From Sphaerisporangium sp040683095 (GTDB taxonomy: Bacteria > Actinomycetota > Actinomycetes > Streptosporangiales > Streptosporangiaceae), in contig NZ_JBFBCI010000019.1 of assembly GCF_040683095.1 (NCBI RefSeq), positions 1-64,000 of the forward strand: a stretch of 64,000 nt of DNA. The letters run 5' to 3'. The position numbers and the translations under genes were made by a program. The notes beneath the pieces were generated by a model that did not search any database, was not told the origin of the DNA, and saw only the letters and a program-made list of their open reading frames with translations. Shown here piece by piece: positions 1 to 6,974 of this stretch; the first letter of the stretch is position 1, and every line of letters begins with the position of its first letter.

Positions 1-3
1 TGA

Positions 4-1122
4 AAGATCACCAGAAGTCGCGCTCTTTCGTATGCCACCTGCCGAAACCTCAACCGCGCCATACCGCATCAGAACTCAAGAACGCCGGGGCCCTGCTACA
101 ACTCCTGCTATTGGGGTTACTGGAGGTATTGGAACTTCAACACGACGACCGGCAAGTACATTGGCTACATCCAGTTCAGATACACCGTTATCGGCGAACT
201 GAATCGTAATCGTAGGTCGTTCGTGTACTCGGTGGTACTCGATGACTGGTCGACCGAGGGCTACGTCACCAGCCTATGGAGCGCCAGGATGAAGGTGGGA
301 GTCTCATCCACCACAGATCAGACGTCACCTGATCGCCAGGCTAACTGCAAGCCGGACGCCTCCAATAACAAAAAGGAGCAGACATTCTTACAATGGAAGC
401 TGGACGGCGTTGCGAGCGGTGGTATCTTTACATCTCCTCCGCCTACCCCTGCTCCGCCCCCGGGAACCACGGGAGAATGGCGCGACTACTGCCTCATTAA
501 GATCTGGGCCTCTATGCCGGACAGCCAGACGGTCAAAGGTTACGTTTCCGATTCCTGGCAAACCGTTCGTTGTGACAGTGCGTCCTATATCAGTTGGGGT
601 GGCGGGTGCGTTTTCCCCTGGGTTATCCCGCATCTCACCATCGCCAAAAATACAGGATACGATAACCAGGTATGGCACATCTGGTTCGCCTTGCACTATC
701 CGGAGGCAACGCAGCCGCCAATAGCCGGGAAGCGCATACCTGGAGGCTCGTTGAACTCCAGGCTGACCCGTACGGCCGACCAGCAAATGAAGGCACGTAA
801 CAACGGTAGATCCTACAGAACCTGCAAGAGAATATGGGGGAAAAACTTCTCGGCAGACTATTCGATCGCGCATAGAAGTCCGCAGGGGCAGGCCGGACCT
901 GTAGGGAACTGCGATGAATTCCCCTTCCAGTCCACGCGGGAGGGCTCAGCCCAAAGGGACCAGGCGACCAAAAAATTTAAGGACAACTACTCTGTATGGG
1001 TAATTCCTGGTCCCGAAAACCAGTTGTGGGGTACGGCCGTACTAGACGTGTTCTACTCGAACGACCACGTATTGGACGGCGATGAATTCTGGGTGAGAAC
1101 CTGGGATCCCCCCGTGGGGTGA
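4..1122 (+). CDS. NucA/NucB-type deoxyribonuclease domain protein, 5' end missing or broken
   Basis: The frame is open from position 4, just after an in-frame TGA at 1-3. The first start codon is a GTG at 223, yet the residues before it (CYNSCYWGYW, then TGKYIGYIQF) look like genuine protein. The true N-terminus is therefore probably in another frame or outside the window. The C-terminal part has the hallmark of the NucA/NucB nuclease family: CDEFPFQSTREGS, followed by FYSNDHVLDGDEFWV. Upstream it has the VRCD...GCVFP segment that accompanies this domain in secreted actinobacterial proteins. By family it would be a metal-dependent, non-specific DNase, either secreted or the toxin tip of a larger protein. 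Base composition is visibly less GC-rich than in the rest of the window. Confidence 0.72.
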   Translation, partial: KITRSRALSYATCRNLNRAIPHQNSRTPGPCYNSCYWGYWRYWNFNTTTGKYIGYIQFRYTVIGELNRNRRSFVYSVVLDDWSTEGYVTSLWSARMKVGVSSTTDQTSPDRQANCKPDASNNKKEQTFLQWKLDGVASGGIFTSPPPTPAPPPGTTGEWRDYCLIKIWASMPDSQTVKGYVSDSWQTVRCDSASYISWGGGCVFPWVIPHLTIAKNTGYDNQVWHIWFALHYPEATQPPIAGKRIPGGSLNSRLTRTADQQMKARNNGRSYRTCKRIWGKNFSADYSIAHRSPQGQAGPVGNCDEFPFQSTREGSAQRDQATKKFKDNYSVWVIPGPENQLWGTAVLDVFYSNDHVLDGDEFWVRTWDPPVG

Positions 1123-1145
1123 CACAACCGTAACAGGTAGGCAGT

Positions 1146-1179
1146 GACGCGGGCTCAAGTATCCCTCGGAGCCCGCGTC
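1146..1179 (+). terminator. Hairpin after the nuclease gene
   Basis: Perfect 11-bp stem (GACGCGGGCTC paired with GAGCCCGCGTC) with a 12-nt loop, 24 bases after the nuclease stop codon. No T-run follows, which is common for actinobacterial terminators. It separates the nuclease from the DUF6461 gene. Confidence 0.7.
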
Positions 1180-1332
1180 CCTCATTCCAAGGGAATTATC
1201 ATCGCCGGCGGCGATATGAATCGATGCTGGCGAGCCCGAGACTGATCTCCCTTCCAGGGCTAGCCGCGGGACGTCGTCGAGGAGTACGGTCTATCGGTTG
1301 TAGCCTAGGAGTTCGTTAGGAGGTACTTGACC

Positions 1333-1974
1333 ATGGCCATCGATAAGTATTCTTGGATCACCGCGGATCATTTCTCGGGCCTATGGATATCAGGGTTCAG
1401 CGTTATCTTTGTAACGGGGGTCAGTGAAGAGAGCATCCGAGAAAGGCTAGGGCTGAACGCTCCTGTGGATTCTGGAAGTATGCAAACATCGGGAGGGCCG
1501 TTCGTCGCGGCGCTCCATACTGTGAATGGAGGGGTGCTCCTTGTCGAGCGCGCCGGCTACGCTGGCATGCTACAGAGCGTTGTTGGAATCTTGTCCACGG
1601 ATACCACTATCGCAGCAGTGTCGCTTACATCGGATGATATCGCCAGTTTTGTATACGCGGTTGACGGCGAAGTTGTAACGGTATTCGACATCTACGACTC
1701 GTCGTTACGACGCGGAAGTGATGAAGATGCCTTATCAAGCGAGATAAGCGAGGTAAACCTCACTCCGTCGGACGAAGATCAAGATGAGGACGACGACGAC
1801 TTCTACGACAAGATGTACGAATTCCGTCAGGCTGCCATTCCAAAGGCTTTGCTGCTGGCGTCTCGCCTGACACACCTATGGGTGCAGGAAGCGTACATGA
1901 CGGAGGCATATCCGAGATACTCACTATCAGATTTCTACCTGAACGCAGAGGGGGTTCCTCCGGCTCTGGTGTAG
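1333..1974 (+). CDS. DUF6461 family protein, possible immunity partner
   Basis: 213 residues. The ATG at 1333 is preferred over the TTG at 1327 because AGGAGG at 1318-1323 lies nine bases before it. The sequence resembles DUF6461 of actinomycetes: an N-terminal YSWITADHFSGLW, a VTGVSEESIRERLG helix, then GGVLLVERAGYAG and FVYAVDGEVVTVFD strands. A very acidic linker (EDQDEDDDD) sits near residue 155. No catalytic motif and no membrane segment are visible. DUF6461 has no established function. Its place directly after a nuclease and its similarly low GC suggest transfer as a pair, so an immunity role is conceivable but unproven. A terminator lies between the two. Confidence 0.7.
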   Translation: MAIDKYSWITADHFSGLWISGFSVIFVTGVSEESIRERLGLNAPVDSGSMQTSGGPFVAALHTVNGGVLLVERAGYAGMLQSVVGILSTDTTIAAVSLTSDDIASFVYAVDGEVVTVFDIYDSSLRRGSDEDALSSEISEVNLTPSDEDQDEDDDDFYDKMYEFRQAAIPKALLLASRLTHLWVQEAYMTEAYPRYSLSDFYLNAEGVPPALV

Positions 1975-2698
1975 ACGATGATCTTCGTGCCGACGAAAGG
2001 ACCTTCGATCGCCCTCAACCCCGTGCGGTGACCAGCCACAGCGCGATCGCAACCTGTACCGGTGTGATGGCCCAGCCCTAGCTCAGCCACGACGACGGGA
2101 ACTCATTGGAGGCCATCGAGAACGGGATGATCTCGACATGCCGCAGTCGAGCGATCTCCGTGACGGTCGCTGCCGGGACAGGTACCAGGTGGCCGGCGCC
2201 CAGGCGGCATGACGAGGACCGGAGGAGGGGAGGAAGCGGCTCTCATCGTCTTACTGGCTGCTGCTGTCGGGCCTCGGGCGCGCGGGGCGGTGCGTGCCCG
2301 GACCGGCCGAAGAGCCGCAGCCGGGCACGCTTGCCGACCGGCGCGCCCGGCGGGCCGCGCAGCGGGCCGCCTTTCATACATGTACAGATAAGTTACTTTC
2401 GATCTTGGCCGGTTCGCATCTTCGCTGGTTGTACGTGTGGTGGTCGGTGTTCCGCTCGCTGGCCGGTGGAGCGGTGTTGAGTACGACTGGGGACGTCCTG
2501 TCTCAGCAGGGATTTCTTGGACGTCTTGGTGGTGTCCGGCTGTGTGGTGTCCTGGTTCTGGGTGTTGGTCGCATTCTTGGTCTCGTCATCGATGGAAAGG
2601 GGCGAGAGGGGAGGCGAGCATGCAGCGGAGGGAGGATCTGGGAGCGCGGTGCCGTGGGGTGGGCGTCGTGTGGGGTGGCTGCCTGGTGGCGGGTGTGG
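1975..2698 (+). other. Gene-poor stretch with decayed coding remnants
   Basis: No convincing complete gene. On the minus strand around 2082-2215 a short frame ending at a TAG reads like the C-terminus of a protein (VEIIPFSMASNEFPSSW just before the stop), but nothing recognisable lies upstream of it. Plus-strand frames here are low-complexity Arg/Gly/Ala translations of GC-rich DNA. Confidence 0.4.
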
Positions 2699-2851
2699 GT
2701 GAATGACGAGATGCGGGCGCGGGTGGCGGCATCTCGGGCGGCGCAGGGGCTTGCGCCGGTGGTTGAGGATCTGGCGGTGTTGGAGCGGGTGGCGTCGGTG
2801 TTCCGGCTCGTCGGCGGGGACGAGCCGGTGCTCTTGGATGCTGCCGCTTAG
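2699..2851 (+). CDS. Small protein next to the serine recombinase
   Basis: 50 residues from GTG 2699 (start uncertain; ATG 2711 is possible). It contains RARVAASRAAQG and VVEDLAVLERVASVFRL, a short helical pattern I associate with small genes that sit beside integrase or recombinase genes in actinomycete elements. Its TAG stop overlaps the convergent recombinase stop by four bases. The frame is open far upstream, but that part looks non-coding. Function unknown. Confidence 0.5.
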   Translation: MNDEMRARVAASRAAQGLAPVVEDLAVLERVASVFRLVGGDEPVLLDAAA

Positions 2852-4268
2852 GCGATCCATTCGATGGTGAACCGGTCGGGGTCCCACTTCTTGCGTGGGT
2901 TGGCGGTGGCGACGGTGATGGAGCGAATGACCGCGGCGACGATGGCGCGTCGCTGGGAGACGTTCATGGCCTGCCACCTGGTGAGCATGTCTTGAGCGGT
3001 GCCGATGAAGGGGATCAGGGGCGAGGTTCGGGAGAGGCCGGCCAGTTGTGCCCTGTTCTTGTTCAGTGCAGTTCGATTGGGGCGCAGGCGGCCATCCATT
3101 CTCTGCGGGTGATCTCGCGGGTGGCCCATGCCTGGGCGAGTTCTTCGAGGAGTCCCTCGTCGGCGCGGATGGCCTCGGCGAGGTTGTCGTCGTCGCCGTC
3201 CTGGTGGCGGATGCGTTCGGCGAGGGCGGGGGAGTCGAGTGCGGTCAGCAGCATGTCGCGGATGTGGTCGTCGGTGCGGGCGGTGTTGCTGGCGACACCG
3301 CCGCAGGAGCCGCTGCCGGGGACGTTGGGGCAGACGTACCGGGGGACACCTTGCCGGGGGCGGCCGTTCATCCGGTGCCCGCATCGTCCGCAGCGCAGGA
3401 TGCCGGACAGAAGGTAGGAGCGTCCGGTGGCGGCCTGGCGGCGGTAGTCGCGGGTGGGATCGCTGAGCAGTACACGTAGCCGGTCGGAGTCGACGGGGGT
3501 GATGATCGCGGGCCAGACGGCGTCGGCGACGATCTCACCCAGCAAAGGGCGGGTGGTGTGGAAGCTGCTGCGTGGCGTGTGCTCTCTTCGGCCACTGATC
3601 CGGGCGGACGCGAGCAGGCGGCGCAATGTGGTGGGGATCCAGTGACGGCCGGAAGGGGTCTTCACGTCCCGCTGCTCGAAGTCCTTGCAGACGCTGGCCA
3701 GTGATTCGCCGGCCAGCACCCGGCGGGCGGCCTCGCGGATCACCTGGGCTTCTTCTTCGAAGACGGTTATCCGGTCGTCTGCGTAGCCGTAGGGGCGCAT
3801 TCCACCGCCGGATACCTTGCCGGCTTCGGCGTTCTGGCGTCGCTGGCGCTTTTGCCTTTCGGCTTTGTGCTCGGCCTCGTGGCGGGCGGCGGCTCCGAGC
3901 ATGCGGGCGATCAGGCGGCCGGTCGGGGTGGCCAGGTCGATCTCTCCGGTCACGGTGGCGAGTTCGATGCCGCGCCGGTCGGCCAGGTCGATGACGTCTT
4001 CGAGTTCGCGCGGGGATCGTGTCAGTCTGTCGACGTGCCAGCAGACAATCGCATCGACCGTGCCGGCCTCGATGTCGCTGAGCAGTCGTCGCCAGGCGGG
4101 GCGGGGGCTTCCCGAGTACGCGCTGACGTCATTGTCGGAGTAGACGTCCGCTACCTGCCAGCCTCGGCGCTCGGTCATCGCCCGGCAGTCGGCTTCCTGG
4201 CGGGCGACGCCGAGTCCAGCGCCCGCGCGGTCCTGGCTGATCCGGCAGTAGATCGCAGCTCTCCGCAT
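2848..4268 (-). pseudogene. Large serine recombinase with frameshift
   Basis: Serine-type site-specific recombinase starting MRRAAIYCRISQD (catalytic Ser 10), with a resolvase domain to about residue 140 (HVDRLTRSPRELEDVI, GRLIARMLGAAARHEAEHKAE). A recombinase domain follows, then a zinc ribbon (CGRCGHRM ... YVCPNVPGSGSCGG). The first frame stops at 3063 after WMAACAPIELH. The family's C-terminus continues in another frame down to 2848 (LAGLSRTSPL, then KKWDPDRFTIEW). The span is not a multiple of three. Joined, the protein would be about 473 residues, the usual size for this family. The frameshift lies within about 3063-3085 and means an inactive gene or an assembly error. It would have mobilised an integrative element by attP/attB recombination. 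Confidence 0.88.
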
Positions 4269-4372
4269 GGGTCACATAGATACACGCTCGTTGGAACGGG
4301 TGTGGTCTGCCCGGTTGGGCTGACGTCCGGTGAAGCCTGACGAAGCTCTCCCGTTAGCGGGTGAGGTGCCAT
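4175..4372 (-). CDS. Conserved small ORF overlapping the recombinase start
   Basis: 65 residues, starting MAPHPLTGELRQASPDV, with TPVPTSVYLCDPC just before the recombinase ATG. The same frame precedes the second recombinase copy (RPTAQATPVPTNVYLCAPC). Comparing the two copies codon by codon over about 25 codons upstream of the ATG, eight differences are synonymous third-position changes (for example aca/acg, ccc/ccg, gtt/gtg, cca/cct, acg/acc). That pattern is expected of translated sequence. It overlaps the recombinase in a different frame and could be a leader peptide or a regulator by translational coupling. The CxxC could bind metal. Function unknown. Confidence 0.45.
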   Translation of the reverse strand: MAPHPLTGELRQASPDVSPTGQTTPVPTSVYLCDPCGELRSTAGSARTARALDSASPARKPTAGR

Positions 4373-4631
4373 CGTCCCCACGTGGACGCCTCGGGAGTTT
4401 CGTGGTCGAGCCGGGCCAGAGGTTGATCCAGAGGCCGCTGACGACCTGCTGGGTGACTTCCAGCCGCAGTCCGTCCCAGGAGTAGGGGTAGCCGTCAATA
4501 TCGGGCCCCTTCATGAGGATGGCGGGGTGCGGACGTCCTGGGCCGAGGAGATCTTCGGCCTCGGCCAGGGTCATCCCGCAGCGAAGTAGCCCGATCCGAC
4601 CGGTCCGGGCGAAGTCGACGAGTACGTCCAT
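4272..4631 (-). CDS. Hypothetical protein with a probably chimeric C-terminus
   Basis: The N-terminal part (MDVLVDFARTGRIGLL, MTLAEAEDLLGPGRPHP, then DGYPYSWDGLRLEVTQ) looks like a genuine actinobacterial protein of unknown function. After INLWPGST, near 4395, the translation turns into Arg/Pro/Gly-rich sequence. The DNA there also encodes the conserved small ORF in another frame and resembles the region upstream of the second recombinase. I infer that the original gene was cut near 4390 when the recombinase element arrived. An upstream in-frame GTG at 4640 is the alternative start. Confidence 0.5.
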   Translation of the reverse strand: MDVLVDFARTGRIGLLRCGMTLAEAEDLLGPGRPHPAILMKGPDIDGYPYSWDGLRLEVTQQVVSGLWINLWPGSTTKLPRRPRGDDGTSPANGRASSGFTGRQPNRADHTRSNERVSM

Positions 4632-4797
4632 CAAGGTCACGACAGTGACTGTGGCACTCGCGTGAGCCTGTTCGCACGCTGTGCGGTAAAGGGTCTGGGT
4701 CGTAAGCGTCTGAGTGGTTCAGCCGACACGTAGCCTGGACCCTCCGCCCACGCCGGTTCACCGCGTCTCAGAATGTGTTCTGATTTACGATGGTGAG

Positions 4798-5268
4798 GTG
4801 AGCGCTAGCAATGTCGACGCCGTGACGTTCTCGGATCTGTCGAGGAACCCTCGAGCCGTGGCCGAACGCGCCACACGGCTCGGTCGAGTGCGGGTTACTC
4901 ACCGCGATGCCCCGGATTTCTACCTGACCGCAGCAGATAGAGAGGAACGGCGCGAGCAGACGCTGGCTACGGCATCTCGCCTGTTCCTGGCCCTCATCAA
5001 GCATGATCCGACTGCTCGCTCCTTGGTCATCGCCATGCCCGAGGTCTTTCCCTGGGTCCGCCACCTCACCTCTGCCGAGCTACGTGCCTTCACCCTCGAA
5101 CTGGTCGAGGCGCTGTCCGATGCGGCGGAACTTGATGTTGATGTCACCCTCCAGGAGGTCATCACCGGTTGGCGGGCAACCGCTCGCATCAAGGCCGACC
5201 CCGCCGACTATGCCCAGGCCCGTACGGCTACGAGCGGCGACTTCGGACCGGTCGAGGTTTCGGCGTGA
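4798..5268 (+). CDS. Phd/YefM-like antitoxin
   Basis: 156 residues from GTG 4798. The N-terminal block TFSDLSRNPRAVAERATRLG, then VRVTHRDAPDFYL, is the Phd/YefM fold that binds operator DNA and neutralises a partner toxin. The longer helical C-terminus (about residues 45-150) presumably holds the toxin. The stop overlaps the start of the next gene (GTGA), typical of TA operons. A TACGAT hexamer at 4786-4791 is a candidate -10 box, which would leave a very short leader. The module sits upstream of, and divergent from, the 4.3-kb recombinase region. Confidence 0.75.
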   Translation: MSASNVDAVTFSDLSRNPRAVAERATRLGRVRVTHRDAPDFYLTAADREERREQTLATASRLFLALIKHDPTARSLVIAMPEVFPWVRHLTSAELRAFTLELVEALSDAAELDVDVTLQEVITGWRATARIKADPADYAQARTATSGDFGPVEVSA

Positions 5269-5621
5269 GTCCGAAGCGTGGAGACCGGGTGACGGTCCCA
5301 CCTCCGGACGGTGAGTGGGATGTCCGGTTCGGTACCAGCGACGCGGTCAAGGGCTGGGAGGAACTGTGCCGTCACGCCTTGGCCAACACGCGCCGCTGCT
5401 TCGAACTGCTACGCACCGATCCACGCTCGCGGGCAGATCATGAGCGTCAGCACCGCCTACGCGGCGACCTCGCGACTCATCGTCATAACGGACAAGACCT
5501 TGAGCAGTGGGAATTCGAGGTCACCAGCGGCGGGCGCGTCCGCTACGCCATTGATGATCTCACTCGAACTGTCTGGGTGATCTACGCATCGCCTCGTCAC
5601 CCGAAGGACACCGGCGCCTGA
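5265..5621 (+). CDS. RelE/ParE-like toxin of a TA pair
   Basis: 118 residues, starting at the GTG that overlaps the antitoxin stop. Motifs: KGWEELCRHALANTRRCFELL, HRLRGDLATH, LEQWEFEVTSGGRVRYAIDD and VWVIYASPRHPK. The central basic helix plus the ERxxY-like beta strands fit the RelE/ParE superfamily. By family it would cleave mRNA on ribosomes or poison gyrase; the sequence does not tell which. It is cotranscribed with the upstream Phd-like gene. Confidence 0.72.
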   Translation: MSPKRGDRVTVPPPDGEWDVRFGTSDAVKGWEELCRHALANTRRCFELLRTDPRSRADHERQHRLRGDLATHRHNGQDLEQWEFEVTSGGRVRYAIDDLTRTVWVIYASPRHPKDTGA

Positions 5622-5652
5622 AGACTGACGGGTAATCCGGCAAGCCACGGCC

Positions 5653-5753
5653 TTGGGCCTGGTCTACGAATTACTGCCGGAAGCAGACCGCTACCACCAG
5701 CAATACTTGTTTAAGGTGCCAAACGGCTACTGCGGCCTCGGGGCACCAACGTC
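5653..5753 (+). pseudogene. C-terminal scrap of a tyrosine recombinase
   Basis: The translation GLVYELLPEADRYHQQYL, followed by KVPNGYCGLGAP, matches the region around the NGYCGL motif found late in a class of actinobacterial tyrosine-recombinase/integrase proteins. No catalytic domain precedes it. It is interrupted at about 5754 by the IS3-type end. A second diverged copy of the NGYCGL-coding DNA is at 6046-6107. Confidence 0.5.
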
Positions 5754-5865
5754 ATGGAGCGCCCCGGGTTGGTTGGAGGCCCTGATACCTGGAAGGGTGA
5801 GGGCTATGGCACCCCCGAGGAAGTACTCCGTCGAACTGCGTGAACGCGCGGTCCGGATGGGGTCC
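5754..5865 (+). mobile_element. IS3-family left end with truncated orfA
   Basis: The sequence from 5754 (TGGAGCGCCCCGGGTTGG) resembles the terminal inverted repeat of actinobacterial IS3 elements such as IS6110. It is followed at 5806 by an ATG and the first codons of an orfA transposase (MAPPRKYSVELRERAVRM). The homology stops after about 19 codons, so orfB and the right end are missing. A dead fragment. Confidence 0.6.
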
Positions 5866-6045
5866 CGGTCCGAGGCTGTGGCCTCTCCTCCATCAGGTCT
5901 CCAGTCCCCTTGGCGTTCGGAAAAAACCCTACCTCCGTTGCGTGCGGAGAGTGGGTATTTCCCGAACGCTACGCTGGTCGTGGTGACGTCCCGCCATGGG
6001 GGCGGTGCCGTTGGGCCCTTGGTCCCGATTGCCGCATGAAGCGCA

Positions 6046-6107
6046 GTGCTACCACCAAGCAGTAGCTGTACAAGCTCCCCAACGGCTACTGCGGCCTCGG
6101 GGCACGG
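6046..6107 (+). repeat. Second degenerate copy of the NGYCGL-coding segment
   Basis: Shares CAACGGCTACTGCGGCCTCG and flanking bases with 5689-5750. In this copy the reading frame is destroyed. The DNA between the two copies holds the IS3 fragment and has no other recognisable gene, so the area looks like an insertion hot spot that has decayed. Confidence 0.55.
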
Positions 6108-6141
6108 GCGTCGCGTGTCCGATTGGAGTCGTCCGTGTCCG

Positions 6142-6831
6142 CTAGGCGCCTGGAAGCACCGTGGTGCCGCTCGCCCTTGGAGGCCAGTCGATCTGGCCGT
6201 GGAGGGCCGCCTGGGCTCCGGTGAGCAGGGCCCAGTAGCGGTCGCCGTATGACCAGTGCCACCATTCGGTGGGGTAGTTGATGAATCCTGCTTCCTCAAG
6301 AGCCTCGTTAAGGATCATCCGGTTGTCCCTGGCCTGAGCGGAGATGTTTTCCGCAGCCGTGTAGCAGGCGTTTTCGCTTTCTTCGGGACTGGCGTTGACT
6401 TCCGTCCCCATGTCCAGCTCCTGGCCGTCCCGTGTGCACAGGGTGAGATCTACGGCGGCGCCGCAGACATGAGGGCCGATGTGGGGTGGGGAAAGGGAGC
6501 GACTTGCCTGCACGTAGACGTGTTCCTCGGACCAGTCAGGATTGGCGTCGCTCAGCTTTGCCGCGTATGCCGAGAAATACTGTTTCTGCAATGCCAGCGG
6601 CCGGTAACCCTCGGTGATCAGCAGACGCAGGTCTTCCGGCAGCCGTTCCTGAGCTCGCAAGAGCCGGCCGACATGTCCTTGGCGAATATGGGCGTACGCG
6701 CCGTCGGAATCGGCGAGGCGCTGATCCAGGAGCAGATCCGGGATCGAACGCAGGTCCACAAGCGGCTCTCCCCGGTCCTCGACAGGGATCGCGGACACAC
6801 GAGGGTCGGACATGAGCACGATTTCCGGCAC
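6142..6831 (-). CDS. VanX-like D-Ala-D-Ala dipeptidase
   Basis: 229 residues from a GTG preceded by AGGAGA. It is a member of the M15 zinc peptidases. The zinc/catalytic residues of VanX are visible: EGYRP (Arg 77), HVCGAAVD (His 121, Asp 128) and EWWHW (Glu 189, His 192). The family hydrolyses D-Ala-D-Ala, either for glycopeptide resistance or for recycling peptidoglycan precursors. No signal peptide, so cytoplasmic. No vanH, vanA or vanRS is nearby. It lies 143 bases downstream of the SARP gene on the same strand, which may control it. An ordinary housekeeping DdpX-like role is the alternative. Confidence 0.85.
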   Translation of the reverse strand: MPEIVLMSDPRVSAIPVEDRGEPLVDLRSIPDLLLDQRLADSDGAYAHIRQGHVGRLLRAQERLPEDLRLLITEGYRPLALQKQYFSAYAAKLSDANPDWSEEHVYVQASRSLSPPHIGPHVCGAAVDLTLCTRDGQELDMGTEVNASPEESENACYTAAENISAQARDNRMILNEALEEAGFINYPTEWWHWSYGDRYWALLTGAQAALHGQIDWPPRASGTTVLPGA

Positions 6832-6974
6832 GTTGTTCTCCTGGGACTGAAAAGAAGGTCGCCGCCACGAGCCCGCCGGTTGGGCGCGCTCGTAACGGCG
6901 GATAGATCTCCCCCAGGTTCGGCCTATGCTCTATAAGTTCCCTACAAGAACGCACCAAGCGGGTCGTTGGCGAT

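Noticed and set aside
2106..2977. Several overlapping long frames on both strands near 2.1-3.0 kb
   Set aside because: Arg/Pro/His-rich translations typical of GC-rich DNA read in the wrong frame; only the recombinase C-terminus and the 50-aa ORF look real.
6142..6831. Glycopeptide-resistance cluster
   Set aside because: Only a VanX-like gene is present; no vanH, vanA or vanRS genes, so resistance cannot be claimed.
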